Shown one piece after another: positions 9,587 through 18,876 of a stretch of 64,000 nucleotides of DNA. Both the position numbers and the translations under genes were made by a program. The stretch is from Streptomyces sp. Edi4 (GTDB taxonomy: Bacteria; Actinomycetota; Actinomycetes; Streptomycetales; Streptomycetaceae). The notes beneath the pieces were generated by a model. The model did no database searches, was not told the DNA's origin, and saw only the letters and a program-made list of their open reading frames with translations. Within the stretch, counting starts at the first letter, position 1. Each line of letters opens with the position of its first letter. The stretch lies in contig NZ_JBEJGY010000004.1 in NCBI RefSeq assembly GCF_040253615.1, positions 1,984,001 through 2,048,000 on the forward strand. The letters run 5' to 3'.

Positions 9587-10840
9587 CTACTCGCCGGCCG
9601 GCTGGTGCTCGGCGGCCGCCCGCACGTCGATCTCGCGCCAGAACCCGGCCCGGATCGCGTACCGGTCGTGCTCGTCGATCTGGTCGTCCTTGTGCGCGAG
9701 AAGGCCGAACCGGGCGGCGTAGCGCAGGAGTTCACCGTCGATGCGGTGCGGGATGCGCGGGTACATCGTGGACAGTTTCTGTACGTGCGTGGGCTCGGGG
9801 AGCCGTTCCATCCAGCGCCGGGCGAAGACCTGGCCCACTTCGTAGGGGTCGCCGCCGACGGTGGTGATGTCCTCCTCGCGATCCGCCCAGCGCTGTTCGG
9901 CGCTGGTGAGCTGCGCGAGCGTGGGCAGCGACGCGGTCTCGGGGGACTCGCCGAGCGCGGAGCCCGGGCGCTCCACCCAGCCCTTGTCGGAGGACCAGCG
10001 CAGGGTGGCGGAGGCGGGCGGGGCGGGCGCGGTGGCGGCGGCGCCGGGAGCACGCAGGGACGCCAGGTCCTTGGGGGTGGGTACGCCCTTGGCGCCGGCC
10101 GGGGCGGGCGCGGCGGCGCCGTTCTCGCCGGCGGCCTCGGCGGGGGCCGGGGCGCCCCGGCCGGCGGCGGCCTGGGCGGCTTCGGCGGCCCGCTCGGCGG
10201 AGGCGGCGAGCGCCGACTCGGGCAGGGGCGCGGAGAGGATGGCGGCGATCTCGGGGCGGGGCGCGGGGGCCGGGGCGCAGATGCCGGTGAGGTCTCTGGC
10301 GCGTACGGCCCGGGTGATCCAGGCGCGGTCGAGCACCCGGCGCTCGTCGGCCTCGGCGACCAGGTCCTCGGACTGGTTGTAGTCGCCGTCGGCGGCCTGC
10401 ACGGCCCACAGGTGCACGGCGACGCCGTGTTCCTTGGCGGACATCAGGCCCGGCAGCAGATCGCCGTCGCCGGTCACCAGGACCACGTCCGAGCAGGCGC
10501 GGTTGCGGGCGAGTTCGGTCAGCTCGGCGTGCATGGCGGCGTCGACGCCCTTCTGCGCCCAGCGCCCGTCGCTGCGGGTCAGGGCGCCCAGGCGCACCGT
10601 CACCCGGGACATCACCCGCAGGCGGCGGTGTTCGGGCTGGGGAACCCGGTCGGGGGCGCCGTCGAACCAGTAGATGCGCAGGAGCGGCTGCTGGGTGTCG
10701 GCCTCGGCGCGCTCGCGGAGCCCCTGGATCAGGGCGGCATGGTCGACGGTGATGCGGGAACGGGCCGGCTCTCCGGCGAGCAGACTCGCGGCGGCACCGA
10801 GCAGGTAACCGGCATCCACCAGGACGACGCAGCGGTCCAT
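9587..10840 (-). CDS. NYN-domain (PIN-like) putative RNase with C-terminal LOTUS/OST-HTH-like region
   Basis: A 417-aa protein. Residues 1-170 form an NYN domain: the acidic pattern VVLVDAGYLL, then KGVDAAMHAEL and SDVVLVTGDGDLLPGL supply the conserved Asp residues of this metal-dependent nuclease fold. A Pro/Ala-rich linker follows. The last 80 residues (GQVFARRWMERLP ... RIDGELLRYAARFGLL) resemble an OST-HTH/LOTUS RNA-binding module. ATG 10840 has GAGGGTGG upstream. It probably processes or surveils RNA; the target is unknown. Confidence 0.87.
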   Translation of the reverse strand: MDRCVVLVDAGYLLGAAASLLAGEPARSRITVDHAALIQGLRERAEADTQQPLLRIYWFDGAPDRVPQPEHRRLRVMSRVTVRLGALTRSDGRWAQKGVDAAMHAELTELARNRACSDVVLVTGDGDLLPGLMSAKEHGVAVHLWAVQAADGDYNQSEDLVAEADERRVLDRAWITRAVRARDLTGICAPAPAPRPEIAAILSAPLPESALAASAERAAEAAQAAAGRGAPAPAEAAGENGAAAPAPAGAKGVPTPKDLASLRAPGAAATAPAPPASATLRWSSDKGWVERPGSALGESPETASLPTLAQLTSAEQRWADREEDITTVGGDPYEVGQVFARRWMERLPEPTHVQKLSTMYPRIPHRIDGELLRYAARFGLLAHKDDQIDEHDRYAIRAGFWREIDVRAAAEHQPAGE

Positions 10841-11104
10841 GCGTTCCACCCTCTTTCGGGAACGGAAAAGCCGAGGAAAAAACACAGCGGGCGCGGGGTG
10901 CGGAAGATCACCGAGCGGACTTCGGGGTTTCCTTCGAGTCTGCCCGACCGCGCGAGGGTTGAGCACCGGAACTCGATCATCGGCGTGGCGGATTGGGGCG
11001 CCGCTCCCCCTCACGCACGGTAATGATCCGAAATGCGGCGTTTGTCCATCTGTGTGAGTCTGACAGCGGCCCTGGCCCCGAGTTCCCCCACAGGAGGCAG
11101 CACC

Positions 11105-11284
11105 ATGGCCAAGAACAAGAACCGCAAGTCGGGCAGTCAGCAGGACCGTTCCAGCGCCGCCGAGCGCGGCCAGGAGCAGGCGAAGTCGACCGCCTTCGAA
11201 ACCCAGGCCATGCCGCAGTCGCAGGGCCAGGGCAGCCCGGCGGATGTTGCCCGTAAGCACCAGCGCCGCTTCGGTCACAACTGA
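11105..11284 (+). CDS. Small conserved basic protein, 59 aa
   Basis: A 59-aa protein beginning MAKNKNRKSG, with an excellent AGGAGG site seven bases before ATG 11105. The N-terminus is Lys/Asn/Arg-rich, the middle is Gln/Ser-rich and the C-terminus ends in VARKHQRRFGHN. No membrane segment or known domain is visible. The composition suggests a disordered nucleic-acid-binding protein. It is followed 12 bp later by a strong terminator, so it is expressed as a short single-gene transcript. Function unknown. Confidence 0.82.
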   Translation: MAKNKNRKSGSQQDRSSAAERGQEQAKSTAFETQAMPQSQGQGSPADVARKHQRRFGHN

Positions 11285-11296
11285 CCGTCGTCTCAT

Positions 11297-11334
11297 GAGA
11301 AAGGGACGCACCCCTTGGGGTGCGTCCCTTTCTC
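11297..11334. terminator. Perfect 18-bp stem terminator between the 59-aa gene and dnaE
   Basis: Arms 11297-11314 and 11317-11334 are perfectly complementary around a TT centre, and each arm ends in a GAAAG/CTTTC run. The genes on both sides converge (59-aa gene on plus, dnaE on minus), so the hairpin probably stops transcription from both directions. Confidence 0.88.
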
Positions 11335-11355
11335 GTCCACGGGAGGGCCGCCGGC

Positions 11356-14300
11356 TCAGCCGGCCAGGCAGGACGGGCCGAGCAACACCTTCAGGTCACC
11401 GAAGAGGGCCGGATCGGGCTGGACCCGGTGCCGGTCGAGGCGCAGCACCGTGGTGGAGCGCGGGCCCTGGAGCTTGATCCGCACCTCGGTGTTGCCCTTG
11501 TGGTGGCCCAGGATCTCGCCGAGCCTGCTGACCATCGGCGGGGTGACCTTGACGGTGGGGATGGTCAGGACCACGGGGGCGTTGGTGCCCGCCGATGAGA
11601 GGTCGGGAACCATCAGCTCCATGGCGACCAGACGCGGGATGTCCTCGCGCTTGTCCAGGCGGCCCTTGACGAACACCACCGCGTCCTCGACGAGCTGGGT
11701 CGAGACCAGCTGGTAGGTCGCGGGGAAGAACATGCACTCGATGGAGCCGGCCAGGTCCTCCACGGTGGCGATCGCCCACGCGTTGCCCTGCTTGGTCATC
11801 TTGCGCTGGAGGCCGGAGATGATGCCGCCGATGGTGACGATCGAGCCGTCGGAGTAGTCTCCGCCGGTGAGCTGGCCGATGCCCGCGTCCGCCTTGTCGG
11901 ACAGGACGTGCTCCAGGCCGAAGAGCGGGTGGTCGGAGACGTACAGGCCGAGCATTTCGCGCTCCTGGGCCAGCAGGTAGGACTTCTCCCACTCCACGTC
12001 GCCGAACTCGACGTCGAGCCCGAAGCCCGGCTCGTCGGCGCCCTCGTCCATCCCGCCGAAGAGGTCGAACTGGCCCTCGGCCTCCTTGCGCTTGACCTGC
12101 ACCACGTTGTCGATCATGGGCTCGAACTGGGCGGTGAGGCCCTTGCGGGTGTGGCCCATCGTGTCGAAGGCGCCCGCCTTGATGAGCGATTCCGTGGTCC
12201 GCTTGTTGCAGGCGACCACCTCGACCTTGTCGAGGTAGTCGGGGAAGGAGCTGAACTTCCCCTTGGTCTTGCGCGAGCGGATGATCGACTCCACCACGTT
12301 GGTGCCGACGTTGCGGACGGCTTCCAGGCCGAAGAGGATCACGTCGTCGCCCTGGGCGGCGAAGTTGTGCACCGACTCGTTCACGTTCGGCGGGAGCACC
12401 TTGATGCCCATGCGCCGGCACTCGTTGAGGTAGACGGCCGACTTGTCCTTGTCGTCCTTGACCGAGGTGAGCAGCGCCGCCATGTACTCGGCGGGGTAGT
12501 TCGCCTTCAGGTACGCGGTCCAGTAGGTGACCAGGCCGTACGCCGAGGAGTGCGCCTTGTTGAACGCGTAGCCGGCGAACGGGACCAGCACGTCCCACAG
12601 GGCCTGGATCGCCGCGTCGGAGTAGCCGTTCTTGCGGGCGCCGGCCTGGAAGAGGACGAAGTTCTTCGCCAGCTCCTCGGGCTTCTTCTTGCCCATCACG
12701 CGGCGCAGGATGTCGGCCTCGCCCAGCGAGTAGCCGGCCACGATCTGGGCGGCCTTCTGGACCTGCTCCTGGTAGACGATGAGGCCGTAGGTCAGGCCCA
12801 GCGTCTCCTTGAGCGGCTCCTCAAGCTCCGGGTGGATCGGGGTGATCTCCTGGCGGCCGTTCTTGCGCTCGGCGTAGTTCGTGTGCGAGTTCATGCCCAT
12901 CGGGCCCGGCCGGTACAGGGCCGAGACGGCGGAGATGTCCTCGAAGTTGTCGGGCTGCATCTGGCGCAGCAGCGAGCGCATCGGGCCGCCGTCGAACTGG
13001 AAGACGCCGAGGGTGTCGCCGCGGCAGAGCAGTTCGAAGGTCTTGGGGTCGTCGAGCGGAAGCGACAGCATCTCCAGGTCGATGCCCTTGTTGGCCTTCA
13101 CCATCTTGACGGCGTCGTCCATGATGGTGAGGTTGCGCAGGCCAAGGAAGTCCATCTTCAGCAGGCCGAGCGATTCGCACTGCGGGTAGTCCCACTGCGT
13201 GATGGTCACGCCGTCGGTGTGCCGCACCCAGATCGGCGCGTGGTCGACGATGGGCTCGCTGGACATGATCACGCCGGCCGCGTGCACACCCATCTGCCGG
13301 ACCAGGCCCTCGACGCCCTTGGCGGTGTCGATGACCTTCTTGACGTCCGGCTCGTTCTCGTACATCCCCCGGATCTCGCCGGCCTCGCTGTAGCGCGGGT
13401 GCTTGGGGTCGGTGATGCCGGAGAGGTCGATGCCCTTGCCGAGGACGTCGGCGGGCATCGCCTTGGTGAGGCGGTCACCCATCGCGTACGGGTAGCCGAG
13501 GACCCGCGCGGAGTCCTTGATGGCGTTCTTCGCCTTGATCTTTCCGTAGGTGCCGATCATGGCGACCTTGTCGGAGCCGTACTTCTCCGTCACATACCTG
13601 ATCACCTCGACGCGCCTGCGCTCGTCGAAGTCGATGTCGACATCGGGCATGGAGACGCGCTCGGGGTTGAGGAACCGCTCGAAGATCAGCCCGTGGGTGA
13701 TGGGGTCGAGGTCGGTGATGCCCATCGCGTACGCGACGATCGAACCGGCCGCCGAACCGCGGCCGGGGCCCACCGCGATGCCGTTGTTCTTGGCCCACAT
13801 GATGAAGTCCGCGACGACCAGGAAGTATCCCGGGAACCCCATCTGGATGATGATGTCCATCTCGTACTCCGCCTGCTTCTGGCGGTCCTCGGGCACACCT
13901 CCCGGATAGCGCCGCTCCATGCCGACCCGGACTTCCTCCTGGAACCAGGTGACCTCGGTGTAGCCGTCCGGGATCTCGAACTTCGGCATGAGGTTCTTGG
14001 CCTCGAACATGCCGCTCGTGTCGATCTGCTCGGCGACGAGCAGGGTGTTGGCGCACCCCTGCTGCCAGGCGTCCGAGGAGTCGATGGCGTACATCTCGTC
14101 GGTGGACTTGAGGTAGTAGCCCGTGCCGTCGAAGCGGAAGCGGTCGGGGTCGGAGAGGTTCTTGCCGGTCTGGATGCACAGCAGCGCGTCGTGCGCGGTC
14201 GCCTCGTGGGCGTAGGTGTAGTGCGAGTCGTTGGTGACCAGCGGGGGGATGCCCAGCTTCTTGCCGATCTCCAACAGGCCGTCGCGGACCCGGCGCTCGA

Positions 14301-14901
14301 TCTCGATGCCGTGGTCCATCAGCTCCAGGAAGTACCGGCCCTCGCCGAAGATGTCCTTGTAGTCGGAGGCCGCCCGCAGCGCCTCGTCGAACTGACCGAG
14401 CCTGAGCCGGGTCTGGACCTCGCCGGAGGGACAGCCGGTGGAGGCGATCAGCCCCTCGGACCACTGCGAGATGGTCTCCTTGTCCATCCGGGGCCACTTC
14501 TGGAGCCAGCCCTCGGCGTAGGCGTCGGAGGAGAGCCGGAAGAGGTTGTGCAGACCGGTCTTGTTCGCCGCCCAGATCGTTTTGTGCGTGTAACCACCCG
14601 AACCGGACACATCGTCGCGCTTCTGGTGCGGCTGGCCCCACTGGATCTTGCGCTTGTTGCGCCGCGACTCGGGCGCCACGTACGCCTCGATGCCGATGAT
14701 CGGCGTGACGCCCGCCTTCTTCGCCGAATGGAAGAAGTCGTACGCCCCGTGGAGGTTGCCGTGGTCGGACATGGCGATGTGCGTCATGCCCATCTCGTTG
14801 CAGGCCTCGAACATGTCCTTGAGCCGCGCGGCACCGTCCAGCAGCGAGTACTGGGTGTGGACGTGAAGGTGCGTGAACGGTGTCTTGGACGTGCCAGTCA
14901 C
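11356..14901 (-). CDS. dnaE: DNA polymerase III alpha subunit
   Basis: The 1181-aa replicative polymerase DnaE1. It opens with the PHP domain (HLHVHTQYSLLDG, then MSDHGNLHG), continues with the C-family polymerase core containing the catalytic acidic motif PDVDIDFDERRR, the helix-hairpin-helix region (MGIKVLPPNVNES) and a C-terminal OB-fold segment (VTIGGIISGLQRKMTKQGNAWAI). GTG 14901 is chosen because GGAGG lies eight bases upstream; a TTG at 14922 is in frame but lies before that site. Length matches streptomycete DnaE. It is transcribed toward the bidirectional terminator at 11297-11334. Confidence 0.97.
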   Translation of the reverse strand: MTGTSKTPFTHLHVHTQYSLLDGAARLKDMFEACNEMGMTHIAMSDHGNLHGAYDFFHSAKKAGVTPIIGIEAYVAPESRRNKRKIQWGQPHQKRDDVSGSGGYTHKTIWAANKTGLHNLFRLSSDAYAEGWLQKWPRMDKETISQWSEGLIASTGCPSGEVQTRLRLGQFDEALRAASDYKDIFGEGRYFLELMDHGIEIERRVRDGLLEIGKKLGIPPLVTNDSHYTYAHEATAHDALLCIQTGKNLSDPDRFRFDGTGYYLKSTDEMYAIDSSDAWQQGCANTLLVAEQIDTSGMFEAKNLMPKFEIPDGYTEVTWFQEEVRVGMERRYPGGVPEDRQKQAEYEMDIIIQMGFPGYFLVVADFIMWAKNNGIAVGPGRGSAAGSIVAYAMGITDLDPITHGLIFERFLNPERVSMPDVDIDFDERRRVEVIRYVTEKYGSDKVAMIGTYGKIKAKNAIKDSARVLGYPYAMGDRLTKAMPADVLGKGIDLSGITDPKHPRYSEAGEIRGMYENEPDVKKVIDTAKGVEGLVRQMGVHAAGVIMSSEPIVDHAPIWVRHTDGVTITQWDYPQCESLGLLKMDFLGLRNLTIMDDAVKMVKANKGIDLEMLSLPLDDPKTFELLCRGDTLGVFQFDGGPMRSLLRQMQPDNFEDISAVSALYRPGPMGMNSHTNYAERKNGRQEITPIHPELEEPLKETLGLTYGLIVYQEQVQKAAQIVAGYSLGEADILRRVMGKKKPEELAKNFVLFQAGARKNGYSDAAIQALWDVLVPFAGYAFNKAHSSAYGLVTYWTAYLKANYPAEYMAALLTSVKDDKDKSAVYLNECRRMGIKVLPPNVNESVHNFAAQGDDVILFGLEAVRNVGTNVVESIIRSRKTKGKFSSFPDYLDKVEVVACNKRTTESLIKAGAFDTMGHTRKGLTAQFEPMIDNVVQVKRKEAEGQFDLFGGMDEGADEPGFGLDVEFGDVEWEKSYLLAQEREMLGLYVSDHPLFGLEHVLSDKADAGIGQLTGGDYSDGSIVTIGGIISGLQRKMTKQGNAWAIATVEDLAGSIECMFFPATYQLVSTQLVEDAVVFVKGRLDKREDIPRLVAMELMVPDLSSAGTNAPVVLTIPTVKVTPPMVSRLGEILGHHKGNTEVRIKLQGPRSTTVLRLDRHRVQPDPALFGDLKVLLGPSCLAG

Positions 14902-15174
14902 GGTTGGGGCCTCCAACGGCAAAGGGGGGTTCGCGAAGCGGGGGGACAGCCTCGGAGTCTACGTCGCCGCACCGACAGCCGAGGGGGAAGTGCGGCGCGC
15001 GGCTCCCCTGCGAGGCCGGCCGGCCGGGAGCGGCGGCGAGGATCGGTTGAGCGGACCTGCGGCCGGGCGCGCGGCGCGGGCACTTGGGGGTACGGTCGCG
15101 CGTTGGAAGGGGCACACCCCGTCCGGATCGTGTTGACCGTGATCAAGGCAGTACGCACCAGGAGGCACCCAGCG

Positions 15175-16503
15175 ATGTCGGTCCCGCAGCCCAGCGCGCA
15201 GGCGCGCGGCGAAGAGATACTCGCCGTTTTCGAGACCGCGTTCGGCCGACTCCTGGCCGCCGACCCGGCCGCCTTCCGGGTCAAGTTCCGCAAGATGGCG
15301 GCCTCCGCGTTCGCCTTCTACCGGGGCACGGCCTGCCTGTTCTACTCCGACCTGGAAAACGAGCGGCACGGCGGCCCCTACCTGGACGAGCGCACCGGCC
15401 GGGTCTGGATCCACGGCGACCTGCACGCCGAGAACTTCGGCACGTACATGGACGCCAACGGCCGGCTGATCTTCAACGTCAACGACTTCGACGAGGCGTA
15501 CGTGGGCCCCTTCACCTGGGACCTGAAGCGCCTGGCGGCCTCGCTTGCGCTGATCGGCTACACCAAGGCGCTCGGCGACGAGCAGATCACCGCCCTGGTG
15601 CGCACCTGCGCCACCGCCTACCGCGAGCGGATCCGCGCGCTGGCCTCGGGCGCCAAGGAGGACGAGGTCCCGCCCTTCACGCTGGACACGGCCGAGGGCC
15701 CCCTGCTCGGCGCGCTGCGCGACGCCCGCGCCCGCACCCGGTTCGCGCTGCTCGACTCGATGACCGAGATCCGCGACCACGAGCGCCGCTTCACCGAGGA
15801 CGACGGCTCGATCGAGCTGGACGCGGCGACCCGCTACAAGGTGCTCGCGGCCTTCGACGGCTATCTGGAGACGCTGCCCGAGGAGAGCCTGGTGCGCCCG
15901 GACTCCTACCGCGTCAAGGACGTCGTGGGGCGGCGCGGCATCGGGATCGGCTCGGCGGGCCTTCCCTCGTACAACATCCTGCTCGAAGGGCACAGCGACG
16001 CCCTGGAGAACGATGTGGTGATCTACATCAAGCAGGCTCAGACCCCGGCGGTCTCGCGGCACATCACGGACCCGGCGGTGCGCGGCTACTTCCAGCACGA
16101 GGGGCACCGCACGGTGATCTCGCAGCGCGCGCTCCAGGCCGCCGCCGACCCATGGCTGGGCTGGACCGAGCTGGACGGCGCGGGCCAGCTGGTCGCCGAG
16201 GTCTCGCCCTACGCGGTGGATCTGGACTGGTCCGACATCGACGACCCCGACGAGATCGCGGCGGTCGTCGCCGACCTCGGCCGGGCCACCGCCACCATGC
16301 ACGCCGCCGCCGACGACGAGAGCGGCCACTCCGAGCTCGTGCCGTTCTCCACCGAGCGGGCCATCGACGCGGCGATCGCCGCCGACGAGGCGGGCTTCGG
16401 CGATCTGCTCGTGGAGTTCGCGCACGCCTACGGGGCGCGGGCCAGGGCGGACCACCAGATCTTCGTCGACCTGTTCCGCAACGGCCGGATCCCGGGCCTG
16501 TAG
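15175..16503 (+). CDS. DUF2252 family protein
   Basis: A 442-aa protein of the DUF2252 family, with kinase-like elements: FYRGTACLFYSDL near the N-terminus, RVWIHGDLHAENFGTY resembling the HGDLHxxN catalytic loop of aminoglycoside-phosphotransferase folds, and FNVNDFDEAYVGPFTWDLKRLAASL resembling the metal-binding D-F-D motif. The substrate is unknown. ATG 15175 follows CAGGAGGCA. It is divergent from dnaE with 273 bp between. Phosphotransferase activity is inference from motifs. Confidence 0.92.
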   Translation: MSVPQPSAQARGEEILAVFETAFGRLLAADPAAFRVKFRKMAASAFAFYRGTACLFYSDLENERHGGPYLDERTGRVWIHGDLHAENFGTYMDANGRLIFNVNDFDEAYVGPFTWDLKRLAASLALIGYTKALGDEQITALVRTCATAYRERIRALASGAKEDEVPPFTLDTAEGPLLGALRDARARTRFALLDSMTEIRDHERRFTEDDGSIELDAATRYKVLAAFDGYLETLPEESLVRPDSYRVKDVVGRRGIGIGSAGLPSYNILLEGHSDALENDVVIYIKQAQTPAVSRHITDPAVRGYFQHEGHRTVISQRALQAAADPWLGWTELDGAGQLVAEVSPYAVDLDWSDIDDPDEIAAVVADLGRATATMHAAADDESGHSELVPFSTERAIDAAIAADEAGFGDLLVEFAHAYGARARADHQIFVDLFRNGRIPGL

Positions 16504-16629
16504 AGGGCCGCGCCGGGCGCTGTGCGGGGCGGGCGGCCGGGTCCGCGAGGGCCGGGCACGGACCGTCCCCACGGGTCTCACCGAACTCTTAGGTACGGCA
16601 TACGGCCCGGCATGGCACACTCACCCGCG

Positions 16630-17319
16630 ATGGACATATCAGGGACGCGGCTCAGAGCGGCACGCGCGGCGCTTTTCACGGCGCTCGTCGTGACGCTGTC
16701 CTCCGCGTCCCATGTGCTGCTCTCGCGCGTCCCGCTGCCGCTCTCCCTGGTGACCGGCGCGGCCTGCGCCGTCTTCTTCATCGCCTACGCGCTGGCCGGG
16801 CGCGAGCGCGGTTTCTGGGCGATCGCGGGCGCGCTCGTCCCACTCGAACTGGCCGCCGACACCCTCTTCACCACCGGCCAGCACGTCTGTTACGGACCCT
16901 CGGGCGGCCCCGTGGCGGGTGCGCTGCGCGCGGTCGGCGTCGACGTGCTGTGCGGGGGCGGAACGCTGGGCGGCGGGGCGCTGGGCGCGGTGCCCGCCCC
17001 GGCGAACGCGGCCGCGCTGCTGACCCACCCGGGCCCGGCCGTGCCCTGGCTGCTGCTCGCGGCCCATGTGTCCGTCGGGCTGCTCGCCGCCCTGTGGCTG
17101 CGCAGGGGCGAGGCGGCGCTCGCCCGGCTGCTGCGCGCGGTCGGCCACCACGCGTTCCGGCCGCTGCTGGTCGCGGCCGCCGTGGTGCGCGCCGCCTTCG
17201 ACGGCGCCCGCCCGGTCGCGCGCCCCGCGTACCATCGGCCCGGCCCCTCCCGCACCCGTTTCCTGGTGCACTCCGTGGCCCGAAGGGGACCGCCCCGCTG
17301 CCCGCTCGGCCTGGTCTGA
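16630..17319 (+). CDS. Conserved integral membrane protein
   Basis: About 229 aa from ATG 16630 (235 aa from ATG 16612). Four hydrophobic segments are visible: LFTALVVTLSSASHVLL, LVTGAACAVFFIAYALA, FWAIAGALVPLELAADTLF and VPWLLLAAHVSVGLLAALWL. The tail is short, basic and Pro/Arg-rich. The layout resembles small actinobacterial membrane proteins that precede thioredoxin-like proteins. The DsbA-like gene follows 50 bp downstream in the same direction. No functional motif is seen. Confidence 0.75.
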   Translation: MDISGTRLRAARAALFTALVVTLSSASHVLLSRVPLPLSLVTGAACAVFFIAYALAGRERGFWAIAGALVPLELAADTLFTTGQHVCYGPSGGPVAGALRAVGVDVLCGGGTLGGGALGAVPAPANAAALLTHPGPAVPWLLLAAHVSVGLLAALWLRRGEAALARLLRAVGHHAFRPLLVAAAVVRAAFDGARPVARPAYHRPGPSRTRFLVHSVARRGPPRCPLGLV

Positions 17320-17369
17320 GCACAGCAGCCCCCTCCCCCTTCCCCATCTGCCATCCGGAGAAAAAGATC

Positions 17370-18182
17370 ATGAGTACCCGCAACAGCCAGGCCAACAAGG
17401 CCGCCGCCCGCGAGCGGCTGCGAGCGGAGCGCGAGCGCGAGGCGAAGAAGGCCAAGACCCGCCGCCAGATCATCGTGGGTGTGTCCGTCGTCGCCGTCCT
17501 CGCCGTCGTGGGCGGCGGTGCCTACCTCATCAAGGAGGCCATGAAGCCCTCCGCGTGGGAGGCCGCCAAGGACAGGTCGCTGGTCAAGCCCGCCAACACC
17601 TCGGGCAAGGACGGCACGACCGTCGTCATCGGCAAGGCGGACGCGAAGAAGACCCTCGAAATGTACGAGGACCCGCGCTGCCCGATCTGCTCGCAGTTCG
17701 AGCAGATCGTCGGCCCGACGATCCGCAAGGACGTCGACGCCGGCAAGTACAAGATCCAGTTCATCGGCGCCACGTTCATCGACAACGGCAGCCCCGGCAC
17801 GGGCTCCAAGACCGCCCTGAGCGCGCTCGGCGCCGCCCTGAACGTCAGCCCCGACGCGTTCTTGGACTACAAGTCGGCGCTCTACTCGGCGAAGTACCAC
17901 CCCGAGGAGACCGACGACAAGTTCAAGAACCGCGACTATCTGATCCAGATCGCGGACACCGTGCCCGCGCTCAAGGGCAACGCGGCCTTCCAGAAGGCCG
18001 TGCAGGACGGCACCTACGACAAGTGGGCGCTGACCATGTCGGACAAGTTCAACAGCAGCGGCGTCCAGGGCACGCCCACGCTGAAGATGGACGGCAAGAA
18101 GATCACCGACGGCGCGTCGGACAACGCCCCGATGGACGCCGCGACGTACAGCTCGGCCATCGACAAGGCCCTCAAGAGCTGA
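17370..18182 (+). CDS. DsbA-family membrane-anchored thiol oxidoreductase
   Basis: A 270-aa protein with a basic cytoplasmic N-terminus (residues 1-32), one membrane anchor (IIVGVSVVAVLAVVGGGAYLI) and an extracytoplasmic thioredoxin_4 (DsbA-like) domain. The active site is DPRCPICSQF, a CPIC version of CxxC, and the cis-Pro loop is VQGTPTLKM. It probably oxidises or isomerises disulfides in exported proteins. ATG 17370 is preceded by CCGGAG. A terminator follows at 18222-18257. Confidence 0.92.
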   Translation: MSTRNSQANKAAARERLRAEREREAKKAKTRRQIIVGVSVVAVLAVVGGGAYLIKEAMKPSAWEAAKDRSLVKPANTSGKDGTTVVIGKADAKKTLEMYEDPRCPICSQFEQIVGPTIRKDVDAGKYKIQFIGATFIDNGSPGTGSKTALSALGAALNVSPDAFLDYKSALYSAKYHPEETDDKFKNRDYLIQIADTVPALKGNAAFQKAVQDGTYDKWALTMSDKFNSSGVQGTPTLKMDGKKITDGASDNAPMDAATYSSAIDKALKS

Positions 18183-18221
18183 CCGGCTGACCGGGCGGCT
18201 CTCGCACCGGGGCCGCGTGCG

Positions 18222-18257
18222 ACGGGCGGTAGGGACCCGGGGGTCCCTACCGCCCGT
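18222..18257. terminator. 17-bp perfect hairpin between convergent genes
   Basis: Arms 18222-18238 and 18241-18257 are exact reverse complements around GG. It lies between the DsbA-like gene (plus) and the dienelactone hydrolase gene (minus), so it can serve both. Confidence 0.85.
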
Positions 18258-18270
18258 TCAGGGCCCGGGG

Positions 18271-18846
18271 TTACGCGCCGAGGCTGTCGAGGAAGCCGAG
18301 CGCGGTGTGCCAGGTCTCCTCGGCGGCGGCCTCGTCGTAGTCCGCGAGGCCGGGGTCGGTGAACAGGTGCCCCGCGCCCGGGTAGCGGTAGATCTCCACG
18401 TCCGCGCCGGCCCGCCGCATCTGCAAGTACCAGGCGTTGAGCCAGTCCGCCGATTCGAACGGATCGGGGTCGGCCACGTGCAGCTGGACGGGCAGCTCGT
18501 CAACGGACGTGTTCTCGGCCATGTCGGACGTGCCGTGCAACAGCAGCAGCCCCCGGGCCTTCTCGTCCCCGAGCGCCAGGTTCTGCGCGATGGAGCCGCC
18601 GAGCGAGAACCCCGCGTACACGAGCCCTCGCTCGGAGTGCGGGGCGGCGGCCGCGATGGCCCGCTTCAGCAGCTCGTCCGTGCCGATCTCGTCCTTGACC
18701 TGCCTGCCCTCCTCGGCGCTCTCGGCGGTCCGGCCGTCGTACAGGTCGGGGACGTGCACCTCGTGCCCCGCGGCCCGCAGCCGCTCGGCCGCCTCCCGCA
18801 CGGCGGGACGCAGGCCGTAGACCGAATGGAAAAGCATGATGTTCAT
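18271..18846 (-). CDS. Dienelactone hydrolase family protein
   Basis: A 191-aa alpha/beta hydrolase. The nucleophile elbow is GFSLGGSIA, so the nucleophile is Ser rather than the Cys of classical dienelactone hydrolase. An Asp is offered by HVADPDPFE and the catalytic His by YPGAGHLFTDP. The N-terminus (MNIMLFHSVYGL) starts at ATG 18846. It is divergent from the MscS gene with only 30 bp between starts. The substrate is unknown; a small ester or lactone is likely. Confidence 0.9.
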   Translation of the reverse strand: MNIMLFHSVYGLRPAVREAAERLRAAGHEVHVPDLYDGRTAESAEEGRQVKDEIGTDELLKRAIAAAAPHSERGLVYAGFSLGGSIAQNLALGDEKARGLLLLHGTSDMAENTSVDELPVQLHVADPDPFESADWLNAWYLQMRRAGADVEIYRYPGAGHLFTDPGLADYDEAAAEETWHTALGFLDSLGA

Positions 18847-18876
18847 GAGGCCATCGTGCCAGTTACGGTCGAGGGC

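Noticed and set aside
11908-15174. A long plus-strand open frame that joins the DUF2252 gene and runs antisense to dnaE
   Set aside because: dnaE on the minus strand has full family motifs; the antisense frame is open because of GC-rich codon use. Only the part from ATG 15175 is real.
18271-18846. Classical dienelactone hydrolase of a chloroaromatic pathway
   Set aside because: The nucleophile is Ser rather than Cys and no catabolic genes are nearby.
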